64,000 nt of DNA, from contig NZ_CP022222.1 of assembly GCF_009930815.1 (NCBI RefSeq), positions 8,536,501 through 8,600,500 of the forward strand. The letters run 5' to 3'. The DNA is from Bradyrhizobium sp. CCBAU 051011 (GTDB taxonomy: Bacteria; Pseudomonadota; Alphaproteobacteria; Rhizobiales; Xanthobacteraceae). The notes under the pieces are model-generated. The model had not been told where the DNA came from. It worked only from the letters and a program-made list of their open reading frames with translations, and made no database searches. The translations under genes and the position numbers were made by a program. The first letter of the stretch is position 1; the number at the start of each line of letters is the position of its first letter. This document shows positions 26,652-37,400 of this stretch, piece by piece.

Positions 26652-28889
26652 TCAGCGCAAAGTCTTAGCGATTGCCGTGGCCGTGCCAACGAACTGCCCA
26701 TTCTGAAGTGCCCACTGCTTCTGAGCGAGCGCCTCCGGTACGAAGTCCTGAAACTTGCCTGAGCGAACGTTCTTCACGAAAGCTGCGACGTCCATAGGGT
26801 CGAGCGCGGACATGCAGCCGAATTTCTCCAGAATGGGCACCATCTGCGCCGGCGTGGTCTCGGGCACGGTCACTCCCAAATCGTGGACACCGCACTCCAA
26901 GCCGGCCATTCCGAGCGCAGCGCTGAAGACGGCCGTGGTCTGCGAGCCCCTCCAGACGAAGAGGTGGAGGTCGCGCTCTTCCTGAATGAGGGAGCGCCGA
27001 TCGAGGTCGAGCGCCCGAAAGGTATCGCGCCCTTCGGCCAACAGTTCTTGGGCTGCCTTGTCCAGGTATTCCGGAACATCGTTGTCGAGGTAGACCGCCC
27101 TCATCTCGGCCAACAATCGGTCGTGCGCGGCCTCACCGTGAGACGGCTCGAACCGCGGCACCATGCCTCCCGGATGCGGAGCGACCGACAGGACCTTTCC
27201 GGCCTCGTCGACCTCGAGAACGATCCACCGTTGCCCGGCGAAGACCACCAGGCTGTCCTTGTGAACCGGGAACGAGATCGGGAGAGTGCCGAGCGTGCGC
27301 CCGGCCGCGGTGAGCCGCCATTCCTCCGAAGTCTCGAACACAGCGAAGAAATCGCGCGACTGCACGATCTTCTCGCCCTCCGAACCGAGCATCAGGACGC
27401 CGTCTGGCGCCTGTTCGATCATCCGGACCTCACCGGATCCCAGATGACGCAGCAGCTGCGCGAAGTCCGCCCTATCGATCGAGTTGAACGGTCCCGGCCC
27501 GCACAGCAGATCGAACAACGGCTTCGGACGGATGCCGCCCCGTTCGGCGATGACGGACAGAACTTGATGGATCAGCGTGGAGGTCGTTTCGGGGCTGGGC
27601 GCAGCAGGCTCGACGAACCCAGCCAGCAGCAAGCGGACGACAGCCACTGACCGGATAGTATTCGGACGCAATTGGTCGAGGATCCCCGACTTGACGTCGA
27701 CGTAGGGCTCGCGAACGTACACGCGTAGGATCGACGGGGTCCCGCGCCGCCGACCAGTTCGGCCGAGACGCTGTCGCAGCGACGAAAGAGAGCGAGGCGC
27801 GCCGACCTGGGCGACCGATTTGACGGAGCCGATGTCGACGCCAAGCTCGAGGGTGGACGTACATACCGCCGTCGTCGGCAGACTGCCGTCCTTCAGCCGA
27901 ATCTCGAGATCCTCTCGGAGAACCTTCGAAAGACTGCCGTGATGAGGATAGAACTCATTCGAAACGCCCGCTTTCTCGCATCGACGCCTAAGACGGTCGG
28001 CGGCCGACTCCACGGTTCGCCGAGACCCGCCGAAGACCAGATTGTTCGTGCCGCGCAAGGTCGAAAATAGATGGTCACAGATCGCGTCCAGCGCGATGCG
28101 CTTAGGCGCTTGAGCGTCTTGGCTGGCTCCTTCCGCATGATCGGGATCGTCGAGATCCGGCGGCTCGACGTAGCCACGTATCTGGAGCCGCAACTCCGGA
28201 GAATCCGCCTTCGCGACGAGAAGGTCGACATTTTGCGGAGCCGACGGACGAAGCCAGGCCGTAGCTTGGGTCAGATCACCGATGGTAGCCGACAATCCGA
28301 CTCTGCGGGCTGGCTTCTGAGCCATCGCGTCGATGCGCTTCAGGAGGCTGGCCACATGCAGTCCGCGCGGACCCTGCAGGAACGCGTGGAGTTCGTCGAC
28401 CACGATAAAGTCTGCCGACGCAAAAAGGCGATGCGCATCGCCCGGGCGCCGCGTCAACATCGCCTCGATCGATTCAGGCGTAATCAGCGCGATACCCGAA
28501 GGCTTCGCGATGGCCTTCCGCTTTTCCGCCTGAGAGGCGTCCCCATGCCATATGACGACAGGGATCTCCATCGCTTCGCAGAGTTCATCCAGCCGCCGGA
28601 ATTGGTCGTTGATCAACGCCTTCAGAGGGCTGACGTAGATTGCAGAGAATCCGTCACCCTTCCTATCCGTGATCAAAGTCAGGATGGGCAGGAACGCCGC
28701 CTCCGTCTTTCCGGCGGCGGTCGCAGCAGCGATTACGACGTCCCCCGCCCCGTCGAGAATGGTGCCGATGGAGCGTGCCTGGATTTCGCGAAGTTCATCC
28801 CAGCCTTGGTCGCGTATCCAACGTCTGATCTTTGGATGAAGCCGACCGAAGGCCCCTTCAGTTGCCGATACGGAGACTGGTGAGCTCAT
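26652..28889 (-). CDS. sngC: Lhr/BrxHI-like DEAD/DEAH helicase (Shango SngC)
   Basis: About 745 residues. Superfamily 2 helicase motifs are intact: motif I ATAAGKTEA near 58, motif II DELH near 160, motif III GLSATIGD near 190, and motif VI QRLGRTGRRRG near 385, followed by a long C-terminal region as in Lhr-type helicases. The ATG at 28889 (MSSPVSVSATEG) overlaps the end of the ATPase gene by 32 bases. The neighbours, a TerB-domain protein and a BrxD-like ATPase in the order TerB-ATPase-helicase, match the three-gene Shango anti-phage system; similar helicases also occur in type 2 BREX, but no pglX, pglZ or brxC is present here. This gene is the only unbroken one of the three. Confidence 0.83.
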   Translation of the reverse strand: MSSPVSVSATEGAFGRLHPKIRRWIRDQGWDELREIQARSIGTILDGAGDVVIAAATAAGKTEAAFLPILTLITDRKGDGFSAIYVSPLKALINDQFRRLDELCEAMEIPVVIWHGDASQAEKRKAIAKPSGIALITPESIEAMLTRRPGDAHRLFASADFIVVDELHAFLQGPRGLHVASLLKRIDAMAQKPARRVGLSATIGDLTQATAWLRPSAPQNVDLLVAKADSPELRLQIRGYVEPPDLDDPDHAEGASQDAQAPKRIALDAICDHLFSTLRGTNNLVFGGSRRTVESAADRLRRRCEKAGVSNEFYPHHGSLSKVLREDLEIRLKDGSLPTTAVCTSTLELGVDIGSVKSVAQVGAPRSLSSLRQRLGRTGRRRGTPSILRVYVREPYVDVKSGILDQLRPNTIRSVAVVRLLLAGFVEPAAPSPETTSTLIHQVLSVIAERGGIRPKPLFDLLCGPGPFNSIDRADFAQLLRHLGSGEVRMIEQAPDGVLMLGSEGEKIVQSRDFFAVFETSEEWRLTAAGRTLGTLPISFPVHKDSLVVFAGQRWIVLEVDEAGKVLSVAPHPGGMVPRFEPSHGEAAHDRLLAEMRAVYLDNDVPEYLDKAAQELLAEGRDTFRALDLDRRSLIQEERDLHLFVWRGSQTTAVFSAALGMAGLECGVHDLGVTVPETTPAQMVPILEKFGCMSALDPMDVAAFVKNVRSGKFQDFVPEALAQKQWALQNGQFVGTATAIAKTLR

Positions 28890-30191
28890 CGCCCTCCCCT
28901 CCCGCGGACTGCGTCGTTTCCTCCGTGACGGCGATATCGGGCGCATCGGGCGCAATCTGGATCCCGCCGATCAGGTCCTGCCAGCGTGCGCCTGGGTTCT
29001 GTTCAAGAACGGCGAGCATCTGCACGAACGCGCGGACGGTGGTGCGTGGCGTCCGGAAATACGCCTCTCCGATGCGGCGATTGCAGTGATCCATGAACGC
29101 GGTCAAGGCCTCGTCCGGCACCAGGAACTTCACGGAGTCACCGCTAGCAAAGACGTTCCTGATGTTGGAGAGAAGCACGAGGAGATCTTCCGGCGTGAGG
29201 CTCTGCAGTCGGATGACCGGACCGCTATAGTCGACCAGCCCGTTCACCGCGAAGCGGTTTTCGGACAAACGCGATTGAAGCGCTTCGTAACTGTACAGGC
29301 CGCGCCGCGTGTCGAGGAGGAATTCCGGCGTCCCGCACATCATGAAGCCGATGCCGGTGGTATTGCCCTGCAGGGCGTCGTTCACGATGCGAAGGATTTC
29401 CTCGAAGTTCTGATTGCGGGCCTGGGAATTCTGCAGCTTGTAGATGTTGACCATCTCGTCGAACATCACGATCAGGCCGGCATATCCTGCCAACCGCGTC
29501 AGACAGGCGAGGGATTTCAGCGAGTCGTAGACGTTATCATCGTCGATGATGGTCCGCACCCGAGCGCCTGGCGGGCTTCCGTCTTGGTCGAGAACTCCCC
29601 GCGGAGCCACCTCAGGGCCGAAGTTTTCAACGACTCGTCGGAATGTTCGCTGCCGCGCCAATAAGCCTTCAGCACGACGGCGAAATCGTATCCCCCGACG
29701 AAATCCTGAATGGGAGCGAGCTTCTGATCGATCACGGTCTCCACCGAAAGCTGCCGATCGGCGGCCTCCTTAACGGAGTCCGTGACCAGCCTTTCTATTA
29801 GCGCACCCAGCGCGCCGCCGTCCGGCTTCGTGCGAGTGGCCATATTGCGAATGGCCTCTGAGTACAGCGCCCGCGCCTGTCCGCCGCCCGCGTGGATGCG
29901 TCTATCCGGTGCAAGATCGGCGTGGACGGTGACGCACTTCCGCTCCAACGCGATGAGACGGATCAGGTTCGCGAAGAACGTCTTGCCGGCACCGTATTCG
30001 CCGATAATGAAGCGAACGCCCGCGCCGCCGTCGGAGATTCGTTCGATGTCGCGAACCAGCGCGGTGATCTCCGCCGCGCGGCCGACCTGGATGTGCGGCA
30101 GCCCTATGCGTGGCACCACGCCGGCGGCGAGCGCCTGGATGATGGTGTCCCGATCCTTCGCTTTGATCGGGCGTGCAGTGGATGGATTCAT
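28858..30191 (-). pseudogene. sngB: BrxD-like ATPase gene (Shango SngB), broken by a one-base frameshift
   Basis: The first frame (from the ATG at 30191) gives 220 good residues with Walker A GEYGAGKT at 64-71. It then turns to nonsense at LGCGPSS and stops at 29,517. The second frame picks up exactly there with VRTIIDDDNVYDSLKSLA and the Walker B LIVMFDEMVN, and runs to 28,858. Adding one G at the CCC (minus-strand GGG) at 29,559-29,561 restores one protein of about 444 residues, the expected length. The start overlaps the sngA stop (ATGA). Either a true inactivating deletion or a sequencing error in a G run; both are possible. Confidence 0.8.
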
Positions 30192-31626
30192 GCCGCTTCT
30201 CTCAGTTCAGCCAGCCTGTTGCGCAGGTGCTCTACCATGACGACGTACTCGCCGTCCTCGATGATTGCCTCTTCGAATCGGTCAAAGGCCCAATCGTTGA
30301 TCCGTTCGATGGCCCCGTCCGGCAGCAGCTTGAGGTCCTTCGCGCGCTGCTCGAACTCCGCCCTCGGCAGAGATCCCTTAATTTCGAGGAGCTCGACCAA
30401 TTCGGCATGTGCGGCGTCGAGCCCATCGAGCGAGCCGGTCGTGCCGGAGACGGCAGGGGATGGTTCGGGCGGCGATGGCGCGTCTTCTTCGAAAATATTC
30501 GCTAGGAGCGCCGAAACCGTTTGGGTCTCGCGTTGCGTACGTGCAAGCCGGGCGGCATCTATGCGGATCGTCGATGCCGGCGCCGACTCCGCCTGCGCCT
30601 TGGCCGTCTCGGCCGGAATGAGCGCCTTCTCCGAGACGGGGGTCGGTACCTCCTCGGCACGGACTTCTTGTGAGATGGCGACGGGCTCGTCGGCAGGCTG
30701 GGTTGGACTTGCGCGATGCAAGGCGGAATACACCCGTTCGTTCGGAAGACCGAGCGCCTTATGGAGCCGCTCCAGAAAGCGCACTGCGCTCGGATCCACG
30801 TTCTCGTTGCCAGCGATGATCGCTAGTGCGGCATCGGCGATGATCGTGCGCTCCTCTGGGCTGCGCTCGCCCAGCTTGCGCATTACCCGCTCCTGCTTGG
30901 GCGGACTGTTGAACACAGTCGCTGCATAGGCGATCAGCCGTGCCTGCTCGATCGGGGACAGATCCGAGGCGTCTCGAACTCCTGCGACCACGCGCTTCAA
31001 CTCGTCGGCCGAGGCATCGCCGTCAGCGGCCGCGGCCAACACGGCCACCTCGACCTGAGCCTTCACGGCTCTGTAGCTGGATCGCTCGGAATCGACCTTT
31101 CCGCCTACATCGGCTTTGAAGATGATGACCTGATCCTCGAGTTGAGGGACGCCGCTCCCATAGCGGCGATCCGGCTCTATCGCGATGTCGATGCGGTCCA
31201 GAGCCGCGCCGAGCTGGTCGGCAAGCGTAGGCGTGACTTTCCCGTTCGCCGGCATGTCGAAGCCCGCCGCCTCCAGCATGTTGCGCATCTTCGTGCTGGC
31301 GCGTTTGTGTTCGCCCATCGAGCGGTGCATCTTCTGGCCAAAGAGGTGAATGCGGCCATCCGCAGGGTCTCGTTGCAGCGGCTCCGGCAACAAAAGTGCG
31401 GCCTGCATAGACTCGCGGGAGTCGGGACGCCGTCCGAACGGCCAATAGGGCATCGAACTTCCTTCGACGTCAGGGCGAGTTGCGCTCGCGGAGAGCTTCG
31501 GATTGATCGCGTACTGATCCGTCGAGCGCCGGTCGTCCAACTTCACGAAATCGCCCAGATAGAACAACCCGCCCGGGATCTGCGCGCCCTGCACGACCAC
31601 AGTTTCCGAAGGATCAACCCACCGCT

Positions 31627-32595
31627 CTAGCTGTGGAGCCTCAACAGGTTGTTCCTGGTCAGAGCGAGTCTGCTGATCGGCGGCATCGAACCGATACTGC
31701 CATGCGGCCGGTGCCAATTGTAGCGGTGAAGCCATTTGGGCAGCTCGGCGGCTCGTTCTTTTGAGGTGTTGTACGCGCGGGCATAGGCCCACTCGCGCAG
31801 GCTGGTCTGAATGAAGCGCTCGGCCTTGCCGTTGGTCTTCGGCGTATATGGCTTGGTGCGGATGTGCTTGAGGCCGAGCCGCTTGCAGACTTTGCGGAAG
31901 GCAACGGATTTGTAGCAAGATCCGTTGTCGGTCATCACCCGCTCGACCTTGACGCCCAGGCTTGCGTAGTAGGCGATTGCGGCCCTGAGGAAGGCGACGG
32001 CGCAGCCCTGTCGCTCGCTCTTCATGACCTTGCTAAAGGCGATCCGGGAAGCATCATCGATACAGACGTGGACATATTCCCAGCCCGGCCCTTCGCCGCG
32101 GGCACGCTGGCTGCTCTGACCGGTGCGATCGCCGGTAATGCGATGGCCTACCCGGTTGAACTTGCCGAGCTTTTTGATGTCGAGGTGGATCAGCTCACCG
32201 GGATGTTCACGTTCATAGCGCCGCACCGGTTCGGCCGGTTCCAAGTTGCGCAATCGGTTCAACCCCAATCGTCGCAGGATGCGACTGACCGTCGCCGGAG
32301 AGATGCCGACCTCGGCCGCGATCTGCTTGCCGACGTAACGTTGACGGCGCAGCGCCTCGACTAAAGCGCATGTGGCAGGCAGGGTCTGGCTTGGCAATGA
32401 ATGGGGGCGTGAGGAGCGATCACGCAACCCATCAACACCTCCCGCGCGGAAGCGCTTGACCCATTTGGCGACCGTCTTCGCTGTGACGTTGAACTGGAGC
32501 GCGGCTGCGGCCTTCGTCAGCCCGCCCTCGATCACGCTCCGTACCATCGCCTCTCGACCTTTCGGCGTCAGAGGCGCATTCTTATGGGTGTCCAT
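31627..32595 (-). CDS. IS481-family transposase (copy 1)
   Basis: 322 residues: N-terminal helix-turn-helix (about 10-75; RAMVRSVIEGG-type, then NVTAKTVAKWVKRFRAGG), then the rve-type DDE core with Asp in LIHLDIKK (near 140), Asp in VMTDNGSCY (near 222) and Glu in NGKAERFIQT (near 257). The TAG stop is not inside the element: the last codon begins in the element end, and the stop is made from the duplicated target CTAG. Looks active; all three acidic residues are present. Confidence 0.9.
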   Translation of the reverse strand: MDTHKNAPLTPKGREAMVRSVIEGGLTKAAAALQFNVTAKTVAKWVKRFRAGGVDGLRDRSSRPHSLPSQTLPATCALVEALRRQRYVGKQIAAEVGISPATVSRILRRLGLNRLRNLEPAEPVRRYEREHPGELIHLDIKKLGKFNRVGHRITGDRTGQSSQRARGEGPGWEYVHVCIDDASRIAFSKVMKSERQGCAVAFLRAAIAYYASLGVKVERVMTDNGSCYKSVAFRKVCKRLGLKHIRTKPYTPKTNGKAERFIQTSLREWAYARAYNTSKERAAELPKWLHRYNWHRPHGSIGSMPPISRLALTRNNLLRLHS

Positions 32596-32680
32596 TCGGT
32601 TCTCCGGGGATTGGCTAAAGCTTCGACAACTTCAGCTTCCTCGTTCAGGACCGGATGGACAACCTCCTGAGAGCTCACAG
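31631..32680 (-). mobile_element. IS481-family insertion sequence, copy 1 (inside sngA)
   Basis: 1,050 bp with inverted ends CTGTGGAGCCTCAACAGGTTG and (complement of the right end) CTGTGAGCTCTCAGGAGGTTG, imperfectly matching. The target CTAG is duplicated at 31,627-31,630 and 32,681-32,684, as known for IS481-type elements that insert at CTAG. Copy 2 at 45,062-46,111 appears identical and is in the same orientation. Confidence 0.88.
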
Positions 32681-33200
32681 CTAGAGCCCGCTTTGCTGCC
32701 TGCCGGTTCATCTGCGCGGCGACTGAACCGTGGTCGCTCTGCGCGGGCAACGGCGGGGGAGCTTTGCCCGAAGACAGCGCCCGCGCCCCTATGGACCAGA
32801 TCAGGAGTATTACCCCCACAACAATTGCAAACCCTGCGATAGCAGCGCCATTTTGCAGGACGAAGTGGTACGCCGCGCTCAGGGCCCAAAAAACGAGACC
32901 CAAAACGATCAATAGGCCCATTCCCGCCGAATTATTGCTGCGTCGCCCCATCGCTCAGCTTCGTGATAAATGCAGGCACCGATCCAATGGGCGCCGTTAT
33001 TACAAGACCGTCCCATGGAGATGCCGATTGTCGCAAGCGCAATCGAGAAACTCCATTGCCGTTTCCACGTGTTTGAAGGCCTATGCGTTGTATGACTTTG
33101 ACTTCATAAGAAGATTAGGCGCGAACGATCGGCCGTCCTACCCCAAAACCGCTTCATTTCCATCTGCACCCTGCTCCCCCTGCGCCTGTTTTCCTGACGA

Positions 33201-34412
33201 TCAGCCTAGGCCGTGATCGGCAGCTGGCACGACGGACCGCGGCTCCAGCGCCTCCTGCTCCAGGTGGCGCACATCGGATCCAAACGCCAGCCAGTCAGCC
33301 AAATTGCGGATAGCGCTTTCGGATCTCGCGATCGACGCTAGGCTCGGTTCCGGATTGGCCGGCTGCCCGGCCTTCTCGGCCAGCTCCTTGGTCATCAGAT
33401 GCGGCCGCGGCCCACGAGGCAAGTTTTCCTCCAAATGCCTGAAAATCCGCAGACCACCGGCATCCACATCGCCCCAGTGAAGGAACGGGACCTCGGCCGG
33501 CACGGTCACCAGAACCTTCGACAGGAGCTCGGTGACTCCCGCCGCCGGGAAACCGCCGGTGTATACGACCAGGCTGCCATCCTCGATCTCGCGGACTTGC
33601 CGGTTAAAGCTTGCGTAGTTCTCGATCGTCAGGATTGCCGTCGGCTGCTCAAAGACCGATAGTTGCGAGAGCATCTCCGGATGAATTGAGGCGAAGGGCT
33701 TCGCGCGACCGTCGGCCAAACGACCGCTTGCCCCTTCCACGGCAACGGGCCCCCTCAGATAAATAGGGTGACTGAAACGCTCCAGTCCGATGTGCGTCCA
33801 GACCACGTCCGCGGCTGCGCCAGGCTGGCCGATCCGAACGGCTATGATGGCAGCAAGCCGCGAAGCGTGGCGATCGAAGGCTTTTGTGTCATCCGTTGCC
33901 TTGAGGGAGAAGGTTCGCGCGTCCAGTCCGCGAGCCTCCTCCCGCGAGATGGACGCCAATAGCGTGAAGAACTCCTTGGCGGCATCGGCCTGAGCGGCCG
34001 TCAGACGATAAGCGGCCTCTCCGCGTGCCCACCGGACGGCCATCTCGTCTAACAGTGTGGCGACCCACGGCTCTCCTGTCGCTGCCACTCGTTGCAATTC
34101 TTGTCTAACGCGCTGCGCTGTCGCCGACGCAGTCGGGCGACCGAGATGCCTGGCGAGCAGTTCGGGATTTAGGACTCGGACCCGCTCGATCAGGTGGCTG
34201 CGGTCCCTCTTGCCCCGCTGCACTTCGACGGCGCCGAACCTCTCCGCCGCGGACATCAGATCGTGGAACCGGCTCACCTGCTGTGCGGTCGAAAGCAGGT
34301 CGTACTCCGGAGCCGCGGAAGCTGGCCGTGAGCGATCAGGGTTGCGTTCGCTCCGCTCCAGCAGTCGCTCCAAGAATTCGACGCCGGCATCCGTTGTACG
34401 AACGTCGGTCAT
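33201..34412 (-). CDS. jetD: Wadjet protein JetD (TOPRIM-type nuclease)
   Basis: 403 residues. In Wadjet, JetD is the nuclease that cleaves small circular plasmids after the JetABC SMC complex has extruded them. The N-terminal half is helical (winged-helix-like); the C-terminal half contains a TOPRIM-like core with Glu in TIENYASF (near 258) and the DxD pair in HWGDVDAGGLRIF (near 310). The ATG at 34412 overlaps the jetC stop (ATGA), so it is translationally coupled and last in the jetABCD run. No frameshift is seen. Confidence 0.85.
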   Translation of the reverse strand: MTDVRTTDAGVEFLERLLERSERNPDRSRPASAAPEYDLLSTAQQVSRFHDLMSAAERFGAVEVQRGKRDRSHLIERVRVLNPELLARHLGRPTASATAQRVRQELQRVAATGEPWVATLLDEMAVRWARGEAAYRLTAAQADAAKEFFTLLASISREEARGLDARTFSLKATDDTKAFDRHASRLAAIIAVRIGQPGAAADVVWTHIGLERFSHPIYLRGPVAVEGASGRLADGRAKPFASIHPEMLSQLSVFEQPTAILTIENYASFNRQVREIEDGSLVVYTGGFPAAGVTELLSKVLVTVPAEVPFLHWGDVDAGGLRIFRHLEENLPRGPRPHLMTKELAEKAGQPANPEPSLASIARSESAIRNLADWLAFGSDVRHLEQEALEPRSVVPAADHGLG

Positions 34413-37400
34413 TCAGCGGCCTGATCCCGAGGGATAACCTCAGCCTTCTCAGCCGCGATCAGCTCAGATTTGAACACGTCGAAGCCCTTGCGGTACGGAT
34501 CGATCGCAACGATCGCGTCGCGGGCCTTCTCGGTCAGGAATTCGGTATCGATCATCACCTGGTTGCCAAGCCGGTTCACGTTGACGACGGTGTCGACCAC
34601 TTCCATGAACACATGGCGCTTTTCGTCGGGTGTGGCCAGCATGACCTGGAGCCCGAGATCCCGCATGAATTCCGAGCACTGACCGATCGCCTTCGTGTCC
34701 AATCGATTGAAAGCCTCGTCGAAGATGGCGAGCGACAGTCCGCTCTCGCCGGTGCGCCGGTTCTGGTACGTGGCGGCCAACGAGGCACCGATGGCGATGT
34801 AGAACGGCAACTGGCCTTCACCACCGGATCCCGTGCCCGCACGGCTCGTCAGCGATGATCGGATCTTGCCTTCGGCATCCTGGATGTAGAGTTCGAAGTT
34901 GAAATACTTGCGCGGATCCTCGATTTCCTCGGTCCGAGCCTCCGGATTCGACAGGATCTCCTCGATCTGACGGACGGCGCGCATCATCGGCGTGTTCGCA
35001 TCCTCGGAGCGATCGCCGAAGAGCGGTAGATTGAACTCCGGCTTCCTGGATTCCTCAACGAGCTCGATCATGTCGACATGGGTCGGGGCCTCCAGCGCTT
35101 TGAAGGAGTAGTAGTCTCGCCCGTGGAACTGACGATCCTTCAGGTGACGGTTGAGCTCGTTCAAAGTGGCCTTGATGCCGGTGAAGGCATCGTCGAGGCG
35201 ATGAAGGAGATCGTCGCGGAAGGCCGATGTCATCTCGGTCGCGGCGTTCCGGCACTGCTCCTCATACTGGACCAGTTCGTGCCCATCGAGGCGCTCCTTT
35301 TCGGCCGCGGCCCACTGCTCGACGGCCGTCGGCGTCGCCTCTTCGGCGGTGAATGGCGGCACGACATGGAATTCCTGGCCATGTTTGTTCATCGCCCCGG
35401 TCATTTCGCGCATGAGACTCGAGCGGCGATCCGTCGAGCGGCGATCCCGATCCGCGACGAAGCCGGCGATGAGGTTCTGTATGGATTCGGTGGTGATCGC
35501 AGGGACCTGCCCCTGGTACTCACGCATGGCCGGCGATTGCGGGAAGCTTCCCCGCATCTGGCGCGCGCGGTCGCGCCGCGCGGCCGACAAGGCTTCACGG
35601 TTTTTTTTCAAATAGTCCTCGTACGCGCCATCGGCCTTATCTCGAGCACTTTTTGCAGTATCGAAGGCCTTCTGCGTCTCCGACTTCTTACGGCCGGCCG
35701 TCTCGACTTCGCCGGCGAGGCGCTCCAGATCGGCGACGAGCTTGGGATCGCGATTTCGCTTGGCATCCTCGATGTTTTTCCCGATCTCGGCGAGCTTGCG
35801 GTCGAAAGCGGCTAGGTCGGCACCGCATCCGGAGCAGGTCAGACCAGCTTTGATCATCTTCTCGAAGCGGGCGAACATGTCCTCGAACAACCGCGCTTCA
35901 TCCTCCAGCCGGCCAACCTCGCGCGCCCGCTCGGCGAGCTGCTGCTCAAGTTCTTTTCGCTCGGCCTCAAGTTGCTGACGCATTTGGCCCTGCGTGGCGC
36001 GCCCGAGCTTGAGGTGCTCAGGCCTGGGTAACCGTCGGACCGTCCGCCCGCCCTGCATCATCCGGTCGGGGGTGATGGCGTTCTCGGCGGCGACCATCCT
36101 GTCCATGGTCTCCACCATCATCAGCCGGCCGAGCCGATAGTTGAGGAAGGCCCGAGCGTGCCGGTTTTCCGTGCTGATGATCTGCGCCAACGAGCCCTTC
36201 TCGGCGGGTCGTGTACTGTCGGTCTTGGTCGTGTTGATGACCTCGGCGTGTTGGAATGAATACTCGCCTCCTTCCCGGTAGATCTCCAGGGCGCGGACGG
36301 CCCGACCAGGCTCGACGATCAACGCCTCACGGGAGCGACCCAGGACGGCCTCGGCCGCCATTCGCCATTTGTCGTCGCGGATTTCCACCAGATCGCACAG
36401 CGGCTCGGCCTCGATACCGTGCGAATGAAGCTGATCGATCAGATCCCGGGTGCCGCGCTCGATAGGACTGAGCCCTTGGTCCATCCGCTTCAGATTGCTG
36501 TCGATCTGATCGATGCGATCTTGAAGATCCTTTGTCGCGACGCGGGCAGTGAAATGGGCATCCGAGAACGTCCTGCGGACCGCCGCAAGCCGCTCCTGGT
36601 CGACGGCGACAAGCGCCGCGTCGAGGTGCGAGGCGCTATCCTTCCAGTCGTCCGGGAGTATCTTGTCCCATTCGGAAAGTGGCGCCCTTCCTCGCGCGAC
36701 GACGACCGCGCTGAGCAGCGCATGCAGCAGGTCGTCACGACGAACCAGCAGATTGAGTTCGACGGCCTTCTTGACCGAAGCGATGAGACCATCGATGTCC
36801 TTGACTGGCGCCATGGCGTTGGCGCGCTGGCTCAGCGTTGCGGTCTTGTCCGACTCGTACATCTGGGCGAGCTGCTCGGCGTCGCTGGTCCTGATCGAGA
36901 GTTCGATTGTCTTGTGCTCGGCGACGAGCGTGGCGTGTCTGGCCGCAGCCGCGGTCGCTTCGACTTCGGCCTTGCCTGCGGCGCTCCGGAGCTGCGCGAG
37001 AGCTTCTTCCTGTCGCCTGGCCTCCCGGCGAAACCTCTCCCATTCAAGGCGGGCGATCTGCCAGCTAGTAGTTGCGATAACACGCTCGTTTTCGACCGCG
37101 CGGCCGACGATGCGCAAGATTCCCGCCAGGCTCGCGCTTTGCGCCTTCAATTCCTCGATGCGGCGCGTCAGAGAACGCCAATGTTCGATACCGCGCCGAA
37201 GCCTCTCGACCTGGATGGGCTGAACGTCGAGAACGTAGTTCCGAACGAAATCCGTGGGATTGTTGACCGGCTTCAGCAGGAGGGCATTCCGGAAGGCCCT
37301 CTGGAAGCGCCTCGGATCGAGCGGGAAGCCCGCCGGCGACAAGGCCCTGAGCGATTCAGCCACGAAGTCGGTTGCACTCGAGAACGCGTCGTCGACTTCG

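Larger units (their letters stand above)
30188..32951 (-). pseudogene. sngA: TerB-domain gene (Shango SngA), interrupted by an IS481-family element
   Basis: The 5' part (32,951-32,681) encodes about 90 residues with two membrane helices (GLLIVLGLVFWALSAAYHFV and GFAIVVGVILLIWSIG). The 3' part (31,630-30,188) begins ERWVDPSETVVVQGAQIPGG, a TerB_N-type domain, then a helical TerB-like region and a C-terminal TerB_C-like part ending at 30,188. Between them lies a 1,050-bp insertion with CTAG on both sides. Deleting it and one CTAG joins KRAL to ERWV in frame, giving a protein of about 568 residues. The insert removes the membrane anchor from the body, so the gene is very likely dead. Confidence 0.85.

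Noticed and set aside
26652..30191. Remains of a type 2 BREX system (BrxD and BrxHI relatives)
   Set aside because: The helicase and ATPase fit, but pglX, pglZ, pglW and brxC are all absent, and a TerB-domain gene precedes them, which suits Shango better.
31631..31918. A 576-residue protein that starts inside the IS481 element and continues into the TerB gene
   Set aside because: Its first 98 residues are the element in a different frame and are repeated at copy 2 without the TerB part, so the start is an artefact of the insertion. I treat the TerB gene as interrupted.
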